A stretch of DNA of 17,506 nucleotides from Lentisphaeria bacterium (GTDB lineage Bacteria; Verrucomicrobiota; Lentisphaeria; Oligosphaerales; Oligosphaeraceae). Where the stretch lies: NCBI GenBank assembly GCA_016303095.1, contig JAEDMH010000041.1, positions 1-17,506 on the forward strand, in the 5' to 3' direction. Below the pieces are notes generated by a model. That model made no database searches, had not been told where the DNA came from, and was given only the letters and a program-made list of their open reading frames with translations. A program made the translations under genes and the position numbers. Below, piece after piece: positions 12,715 through 17,506 of the stretch (positions are counted from its first letter, which is position 1; each line of letters starts with the position of its first letter).

Positions 12715-15165
12715 TTAGCTGTGGATCTGTTCGTCCTCAGCCACCTCGACCTGGTCGGCGAGGGAGACATTTCCCTCCACCCGTCCGTCATCCAGGGCAT
12801 TCACGTTCTTTCGGTTTTCCAGGTCGCGGAAGAGGCGGAAGAGGTCTCTGACGCCGCCGATGCTGAACCAGACCGTGGTAATGGCGGCAATGCAGAGAGG
12901 CACGGCGAAATTCACCACCAGGAAGTATCGGCTCCACCATTCCACGGGCCAAGGAGAGAACTTGTTCCAGATGACGACGCCCACGAAGCAGCACAGGAAA
13001 CTGAAGACGAAGCTATGGAAGAAGAGGGCGTAGGCGATGACCTTGTCCCCCTTGGTGTATTCGGAAGTGATGCCCACCATCTTCTTCAAGATGTTCATGG
13101 GGGTCCACAGGAAGGGTTCGGGAGCGGGTTCGCCGGCGGGGGCGTACTTGCCCCGGTGGAGCATCCGGTCCATATTGAAGTCCTTCCGGCAGGTGGCCAG
13201 GGAGACCACGATATAGAGGAGGATGGTGAAGAGGTTGGCGAAGAAGAGATATTCGATGGAGTTCACGGGGAAGCGGAGCTCGTTGATTTCCCAATGGATC
13301 CAATCGCCGAAGGGGGCGGAGAGTCCCCGGAAGAGGCTGTCCATGGACTCCACCATGTTGTGGTTCACCAGGAAGGGATAGACCACATCCGCCCAGTAGC
13401 GGCTGAGGAGGATGTAGCAGACGCTGCCCACGATGCCGGTGATCAGGGAGGCCCAGGCGGCGGGGGTGGTTCCCTTCTTCCAATAGAGTCCCAGGATCAT
13501 GACGGCAGGGCAGCCGGCATTCCAGATGGCCACCGCCATCTGGTTGAAGAGCTGGATGTAGTCCAGCTGGGACATGTATTTGGAGCCGAAGAAGAAGAAG
13601 ACGCCGATGCCGATGGCCACCAATCGGATCATGCGCACATGCTGCTTGGGGGAAAGCCCCTTGGGGAAGAAGGGGAGGATGCAGTCCTGGGCGATGGTGA
13701 GGGTGGCGGAGAAGATTCGGGTGTCATCCGTGGAGAGCATGGCCAGGAAGAGGAGGAGGCAGAATGCGCCGAAGAGCCCCTTAGGCAGCAGATAGCGCAT
13801 GGTCACGGAGAGGTTCAGCTGCTGGAAGAGAGTGCGGAACTGCTGGAAGGTGTCGTTGGCCTTCCCCTTGGCCTCCTCCACCTGGACTTTGGTCGCCCGT
13901 TCGGCGGCTTCCCGCTGTTCCTGGGTCAAGGTTCCCTGGGCCTGGCGCTGTTCCAAATTCTGCTGGGCGGCGGCCTCGGTCTTGGCCACCGCATCCGTCA
14001 CCAGGAACTCTTGGACATTCTCCAGGAAGCGGGTGTCCAGATTGTCCTTCTGGGAGAGGGGAGGCTCCACGCCGATTTCATGTGCCTGAGGGGGGATGGC
14101 CTTGATGGTCTCCTGGAGACGGCTCCGCAGCTCCCGGTTTTCCTCCCCCTTCAACACGTCTTCCGCCACCCGGCTGGCCAGCTGTTGGCGCACCACGCTG
14201 GCCCCCTTGGCGAAATCCTTGTGGTTCAGGAAGACGATGAGGCAGAGGGCCACCAGCATATAGAAGGTATTGATGAGGGCCATGCGCCAGTTGCCCAGGA
14301 TGGCGGCCATCTTCTGTTCGTGGGCGGATTTGGCGGCAGTGGTGGTTCCGGCGCCGATCCAGGTGCCCAGATGAACCACGCAGTTAAAGCCGGCCACAAT
14401 GACCATGGTGAAGACATTGAAATCGCGCAATTTACTGATATCCATCGGGTTGATAAAGCTTTCCCCGGGGACGCGGTCGCAGACCGTGGGGATGATTTCC
14501 TGGCTCCAGGAGAACTTCATCAAGATGAAGACAATGAAGCAGATGAGGAGGGGATAAAGGAGCATGCCCTGGAGGGTGTCGGTGATGACCAGGGCCAGGG
14601 TTCCGCCCAGGCAGATCAGCGTGATGGCCAGGGTGAGGAAGAAGATCATCAGAAGATCGAAGGTGGGGATTTGGAGTCCCAGGAAGGGGATATGCTGGGG
14701 CAGATTCAGCATTTGGATGAAGAAGCGCGCCGCAATGGAGGGCATGATCATGTTAGCCAGCATTTCCGCCAGGGAGCGCAGGCCGGCGGCGAAGATGCGG
14801 ATCCTCCGGCTGTAGCGGATTTCCAGGAACTGGCCCACGCTCATGGCCCGGGTCTGCCGGAAACGATAGGTCACATACCCGGAGAGGGAGATCACCAGGG
14901 TCAGAGGGGCGATGATGCTGCCCCAGAAGTTCAGGGCGAACCCGGTCTTGTACTTCATCTCGATGTAGGCCACCAAGCCAATGACCGACAGGGCATTGGC
15001 CACATCCCCCATGTTCAGCACATAGCGTCCGCACACTCGTCCGCAGGCCAAATAGTCGGAGACCCCCCGGATGTACCTTCGGGAATAGAATCCCATGGAG
15101 ATGACGAACACGACGGGGATCACGAGGATCGCCCAGTCAATGAGACTCATGTAGTTCTGGTTCAT
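12715..15165 (-). CDS. Large sodium:solute symporter (SSS family) with coiled-coil insertion
   Basis: An 816-residue inner-membrane transporter, much larger than PutP-type members (about 480-550). The N-terminal half (residues 10-315) has the SSS helices, with GDVANALSVIGLVAYIEM (53-70) at the helix that forms the sodium site. Residues about 316-452 are a soluble, charged, Q/E/A/R-rich insertion with coiled-coil character. The membrane domain then resumes with FLAMLSTDDTRIFSATLTIAQD, where S and T of STDD match the second sodium site of the family. More helices and a long acidic cytoplasmic tail follow. Substrate is unknown. No Shine-Dalgarno precedes ATG 15165 or the alternative ATG 15150; the leader is strongly polypyrimidine. 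It follows lpxD by 125 bases, past a hairpin, and is followed by its own terminators. Confidence 0.88.
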   Translation of the reverse strand: MNQNYMSLIDWAILVIPVVFVISMGFYSRRYIRGVSDYLACGRVCGRYVLNMGDVANALSVIGLVAYIEMKYKTGFALNFWGSIIAPLTLVISLSGYVTYRFRQTRAMSVGQFLEIRYSRRIRIFAAGLRSLAEMLANMIMPSIAARFFIQMLNLPQHIPFLGLQIPTFDLLMIFFLTLAITLICLGGTLALVITDTLQGMLLYPLLICFIVFILMKFSWSQEIIPTVCDRVPGESFINPMDISKLRDFNVFTMVIVAGFNCVVHLGTWIGAGTTTAAKSAHEQKMAAILGNWRMALINTFYMLVALCLIVFLNHKDFAKGASVVRQQLASRVAEDVLKGEENRELRSRLQETIKAIPPQAHEIGVEPPLSQKDNLDTRFLENVQEFLVTDAVAKTEAAAQQNLEQRQAQGTLTQEQREAAERATKVQVEEAKGKANDTFQQFRTLFQQLNLSVTMRYLLPKGLFGAFCLLLFLAMLSTDDTRIFSATLTIAQDCILPFFPKGLSPKQHVRMIRLVAIGIGVFFFFGSKYMSQLDYIQLFNQMAVAIWNAGCPAVMILGLYWKKGTTPAAWASLITGIVGSVCYILLSRYWADVVYPFLVNHNMVESMDSLFRGLSAPFGDWIHWEINELRFPVNSIEYLFFANLFTILLYIVVSLATCRKDFNMDRMLHRGKYAPAGEPAPEPFLWTPMNILKKMVGITSEYTKGDKVIAYALFFHSFVFSFLCCFVGVVIWNKFSPWPVEWWSRYFLVVNFAVPLCIAAITTVWFSIGGVRDLFRLFRDLENRKNVNALDDGRVEGNVSLADQVEVAEDEQIHS

Positions 15166-15187
15166 AGACAGATACGGCGCGGAGTGC

Positions 15188-15242
15188 GGGAAAGAAGGGG
15201 GGGAGGAGTTGCAGTGAGGGAGAGAAAGAGAGGGAAAGGGGG
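15188..15242 (-). other. Polypyrimidine leader of the large symporter
   Basis: The plus strand is all purine at 15188-15208 and 15216-15242, so the mRNA has two long C/U blocks split by CACTGCAA. They lie between the hairpin at 15243-15263 and the symporter start. No Shine-Dalgarno or promoter hexamers are visible here. Confidence 0.55.
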
Positions 15243-15263
15243 CGGGAAGGGGGCTCCTTCCCG
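15243..15263 (-). terminator. Perfect 8-bp hairpin after lpxD
   Basis: CGGGAAGG (15243-15250) pairs perfectly with CCTTCCCG (15256-15263) around a five-base loop, 28 bases past the lpxD stop. The minus strand continues CCCCCTTTCCCTCTCTTTCT, again C/U rather than U. It resembles the arrangement at 6267-6286. Confidence 0.5.
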
Positions 15264-15290
15264 GCGGGGGGTTGCAGGGGAGGAGGGGAA

Positions 15291-16319
15291 TCAGGACTCG
15301 GCCTTCTTCTTGAGTTCCTTGACCTGCTGGGCCAGGGATTCCAGCTGTTTCATCAGCATCCGCTCCTTGGCAAAGGCGCGGCGGTCCACGGCGGGGGTAC
15401 CGATGACCACGGCACCGGCGCCCGTGTCCTTGGAGACGCCGGCCTGGGCCATGGCAATGGTGCCATCCCCCAGCCGAAGGTGGCCTGAGACCCCCACCTG
15501 CCCGGCAAGAATCACCCCATTGCCCAAATGGGTGCTGCCCGCCACCCCCACCTGGGCCACCAAAATGCAGGAACGGCCAATCTCCACATTGTGCCCCACC
15601 TGCACCAAATTGTCAATCTTCGTGCCGGCCTGAATCCAGGTGCGGCCAAAACGGGCCCGGTCGATAGTGGAATTGGCCCCCACTTCCACATCGTCATCCA
15701 ACTGCACAATCCCCACCTGGGGAATCTTCTCGTGGCCGGCGGCCGTGGATTTGTAGCCAAAGCCGTCCGCCCCAATGACCACCCCAGGATGGAGAATCAC
15801 CCGGTTGCCCAGCAGACAGCGCTCCCGCACCACCACATGGGGATAGAGGAGGCAATGTTCCCCCACCTGCACGTCCTTCCCCAAGTAGACCTGAGGCAGG
15901 AGAACCGTGCCCTTTCCCACGGTCACGCCAGACTCGATGACCACCCCCGCCCCCACATGGCAGTCGGCGGGAATCTGGACATCCGGGGCGATGACCGCCG
16001 AGGGATGGATGCCCGGGGCGTATTCCACAGGGGGAGGCGTGAAGGCCAGAATCACCGCCGTGAAGGCGTTGGAGGGATCGTCGCAGCGCACATAGGCTCG
16101 TCCTTCAGCGGGGAGAAGTTCGTAGTTCCGAGGCACCAGCACCACGCCTGCCCGGGAAACGGGCACCTGATCCCGATATTTGTCATTGCCCAGGAAGGAG
16201 ACATCGCTTTCCGTGGATTCCGCCAGGGAAGCCACGCCCTGGAGGGGACGGGGACAGGCGCCAACCAATTCGCCCTGCACCAAAGAGGCGATTTCCTCCG
16301 CACTTTTTTGAATCAGCAT
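15291..16319 (-). CDS. lpxD: UDP-3-O-acylglucosamine N-acyltransferase
   Basis: A 342-residue trimeric cytoplasmic enzyme that adds the second 3-hydroxyacyl chain, at the amino group, in the third step of lipid A synthesis. An N-terminal uridine-binding domain (about 1-100) is followed by a left-handed beta helix of hexapeptide repeats (about 105-305), with GADGFGY at 183-189 and the catalytic histidine H243 in VQVGHNVEIG (H239 in E. coli). The C-terminal helix (about 313-342) has the usual coiled character. AGGAA stands about nine bases before ATG. It follows skp by 50 bases, an arrangement shared with E. coli (bamA-skp-lpxD). Its presence shows the organism makes lipid A-type lipopolysaccharide. 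Confidence 0.96.
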   Translation of the reverse strand: MLIQKSAEEIASLVQGELVGACPRPLQGVASLAESTESDVSFLGNDKYRDQVPVSRAGVVLVPRNYELLPAEGRAYVRCDDPSNAFTAVILAFTPPPVEYAPGIHPSAVIAPDVQIPADCHVGAGVVIESGVTVGKGTVLLPQVYLGKDVQVGEHCLLYPHVVVRERCLLGNRVILHPGVVIGADGFGYKSTAAGHEKIPQVGIVQLDDDVEVGANSTIDRARFGRTWIQAGTKIDNLVQVGHNVEIGRSCILVAQVGVAGSTHLGNGVILAGQVGVSGHLRLGDGTIAMAQAGVSKDTGAGAVVIGTPAVDRRAFAKERMLMKQLESLAQQVKELKKKAES

Positions 16320-16369
16320 TGTGGGTATTTCCTGTGGAGAGAGGGGAAAGAAAAAAGGAACGAGAGGGT

Positions 16370-17008
16370 TTACTGCGCCACGGGAGCATCCTGCTTCTCT
16401 TTCGCTTCCAAAGCTTTGCGCATCTTTTCCAATTTTTCCTCGGCTTCCGCCTTCTCCTTCTCGTGGCCGGCGTTCACCCGCTTGATCATAGCCTCGGTGA
16501 TCTCCTTGTCCTTGGGATAGACCAAGAGGACGGGAACCTGATTCAAGGTGCGTCCGGAGACCTCATACACCAGTTCATAGCCCTGCTCGGCAGCAAATTT
16601 CTCCAGGTCGGCCTGGAGTTCCTGAAGCAGCCGGCCTGTGGTTTTCTGCTGGCGTTCCCCGATCTCTTCCCGGGCCTGCTGCTGGTAGCGGGCGATTTCG
16701 TCCTGTTTCTGCTCCAGACGCGCCTGCAAAGCCTGGGCCTTCTGGCCAGCCTCCCGCTGGGCTTCCTCCCCAAGCAAGTCATTCCGGGCTTTGTTCACGG
16801 CATCCAGAAATTCCCGCCGGGTATTCTCAAACTCCGATTTCAACACCTCCATGCCCGTGAAGAAATTCTGCCGCTCCTCCTCGAAGCGGATGTTCTCGCT
16901 GATGGTTTTGTAGTAGGCGTTGAAGACGGTCTCCATATTCACATAGGCGACCTTCTGCGCCAAAAGAGAGGCGGCAGAGACAAGAAGGGCAAGAAGGGAG
17001 AGTCTCAT
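16370..17008 (-). CDS. skp: OmpH/Skp-family periplasmic chaperone
   Basis: A 212-residue exported protein. A signal peptide (MRLSLLALLVSAASLLA) is followed by the family opening KVAYVNMETVFNAYYKT and a long charged coiled-coil (about 40-140) that forms the tentacles of the Skp trimer. The globular core returns with YELVYEVSGRT and VPVLLVYPKDKEITEAMIKRVN. A second charged tail (about 190-212, K/E-rich) goes beyond E. coli Skp (161 residues). Skp holds unfolded outer-membrane proteins in the periplasm on their way to the BAM complex. AGGAA lies about 11 bases before ATG. It is followed by lpxD after 50 bases; bamA, the usual upstream gene, is not present in the 498 bases before it. Confidence 0.88.
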   Translation of the reverse strand: MRLSLLALLVSAASLLAQKVAYVNMETVFNAYYKTISENIRFEEERQNFFTGMEVLKSEFENTRREFLDAVNKARNDLLGEEAQREAGQKAQALQARLEQKQDEIARYQQQAREEIGERQQKTTGRLLQELQADLEKFAAEQGYELVYEVSGRTLNQVPVLLVYPKDKEITEAMIKRVNAGHEKEKAEAEEKLEKMRKALEAKEKQDAPVAQ

Positions 17009-17228
17009 GGATTCGAGATTCCTGTCGTGGAGAGAAGGGGGGGCAAAGGTTCAGAAGGGTGGAAGACCATCTTCCCGGGGAAGAATTTCCTGCGCCAGGA
17101 GCCGGCAAAGCAGGATACGCCCCGAAAATGGCAAACGGTGTGTAATGTAATTCCCCTCCTCCCTCGGGAACGGAAGGAAAAGAAAAAATATTAGCCGGAG
17201 GAGAAGGGAACCCACCCCGCCTGCCCCA

Positions 17229-17305
17229 CCCCAAAGGACACGGAGATTCAAACAGGTCGACCACGAAATCCCCGCCACCGCGGGGCACAGAGAACACGGA
17301 GAGGC
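17229..17305. repeat. Short CACAGAG/CACGGAG-type dispersed repeats
   Basis: The plus strand reads GGACACGGAG (17237-17244 region), then ACCACGAAATCC (17260-17271), then GGCACAGAGAACACGGAGAG (17284-17303). These resemble the widespread ACCACAGAGxCACAGAG short repeats found between genes of many environmental bacteria. ACCACGAAATCC has a second copy at 12506-12517. Confidence 0.5.
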
Positions 17306-17334
17306 GGCTCGTGCCCCCCCCCGCACGACCCGCC
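17303..17334. other. Hairpin with C-run loop
   Basis: GGCGG (17303-17307) pairs with CCGCC (17330-17334), and TCGTGC (17309-17314) with GCACGA (17323-17328), around a loop of eight C bases. TTTTGG follows on the plus strand, so it would look like a plus-strand terminator, but no plus-strand gene ends here. It may belong to the repeat block. Confidence 0.45.
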
Positions 17335-17363
17335 TTTTGGTCTTTGTTATAAATTCTTTGAAT

Positions 17364-17386
17364 CTAGTGATTTCTAGATCTCTATC
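17364..17386. repeat. CTAGA-rich palindromic repeat, right copy
   Basis: This block contains the 16-mer GATTTCTAGATCTCTA (17369-17384), identical and in the same orientation as 218-233. It stands in an AT-rich island beside the G-rich repeat. Confidence 0.6.
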
Positions 17387-17421
17387 CCTACTCCTCGGGA
17401 GGAGGATCTCTCGATCTTAAA

Positions 17422-17448
17422 TCCTCCCCCCGGAAGGGGGTGGGGGCA
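17422..17448. repeat. Partial G-rich repeat unit
   Basis: CCCCC-GGAA-GGGGG forms a mini-hairpin followed by TGGGGGC. It resembles the left edge of copies B and C with changed arm bases but the same pairing, and sits immediately before copy C. Confidence 0.4.
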
Positions 17449-17457
17449 ATCCTCCTG

Positions 17458-17506
17458 AACCCCGGCAGGGGTGGGAGGATCGCTAGACGGGGGTGAAGGG
17501 AGGCCC
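17458..17506. repeat. Dispersed G-rich repeat, copy C (cut by window end)
   Basis: This copy starts with the mini-hairpin ACCCC-GGCA-GGGGT and runs through GGGAGGATCGCTAGA to CGGGGGTGAAGG. Bases 17465-17499 are identical to 1-35. It is cut by the window end at a point close to where copy A starts to diverge. Confidence 0.8.

Larger units (their letters stand above)
17009..17506. other. 498-base repeat-rich intergenic region upstream of skp
   Basis: No supported gene. From the skp side it holds a short pyrimidine-rich leader, an AT-rich spot (17174-17194, with TAATAT on the minus strand but no matching -35), CACGGAG-type short repeats (17229-17305), a strong hairpin with a C-run loop (17303-17334), an AT-rich CTAGA repeat, and G-rich dispersed repeats up to the end. 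The skp promoter must lie here but I could not choose one. Confidence 0.6.

Noticed and set aside
12721..15633. 970-codon open frame on the plus strand
   Set aside because: It runs exactly opposite the sense codons of the symporter and lpxD, across their intergenic gap, has H/G/E/D-rich antisense composition and no recognisable domain. The sense genes are clear family members.
17335..17400. Plus-strand promoter (TATAAA near 17350)
   Set aside because: No matching -35 at usual spacing and no plus-strand gene downstream within the window.

Overview
The window reads as one stretch of a GC-rich, Gram-negative bacterial genome. Every gene I can support is on the minus strand. The lpxD and skp pair implies an outer membrane with lipid A. 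The mix of bacterial housekeeping genes, a very large sodium:solute symporter and repeat-rich intergenic DNA looks to me like the Planctomycetes-Verrucomicrobia-Lentisphaerae group (a Lentisphaerae, Kiritimatiellae or Verrucomicrobia relative). That placement is a tentative inference.

In transcription order (right to left) the layout is as follows. (1) 17506-17009: a repeat-rich intergenic region. (2) skp/ompH and lpxD, an envelope-biogenesis pair. (3) An 816-residue SSS-family transporter with a charged insertion, then a 344-base gap. (4) A class I/II aminotransferase and a 57-residue 2[4Fe-4S] ferredoxin. (5) A BaiN/HI0933-type flavoprotein. (6) The ribosome and tRNA-modification operon rpsP-khpA-trmD-rplS, led by a recognisable sigma70-type promoter and ended by a strong intrinsic terminator; rimM is missing from its usual slot. 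(7) rnhB, then a packed cluster: pcnB, a D-Ala-D-Ala carboxypeptidase, a family 2 glycosyltransferase, ftsB, an orphan class I fumarase beta subunit and putP. Several of these junctions are ATGA overlaps or gaps of 1 to 40 bases. (8) 246-1: more repeats, with one 35-base element identical to the right-hand end.

The genes cover translation and RNA maintenance (S16, KhpA, TrmD, L19, RNase HII, PcnB), the cell wall, division and envelope (carboxypeptidase, FtsB, glycosyltransferase, Skp, LpxD), and amino-acid uptake and metabolism (PutP, the large symporter, the aminotransferase, the fumarase subunit, ferredoxin and flavoprotein).

I found no CRISPR array, transposase, phage module, rRNA or tRNA, and no obviously new defence or biosynthetic system. 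The more unusual signals are the polypyrimidine mRNA leaders of genes without Shine-Dalgarno sites, hairpins directly upstream of rnhB and baiN, the compound repeats at both ends, the coiled-coil insertion in the transporter, the missing rimM and the orphan fumarase subunit.
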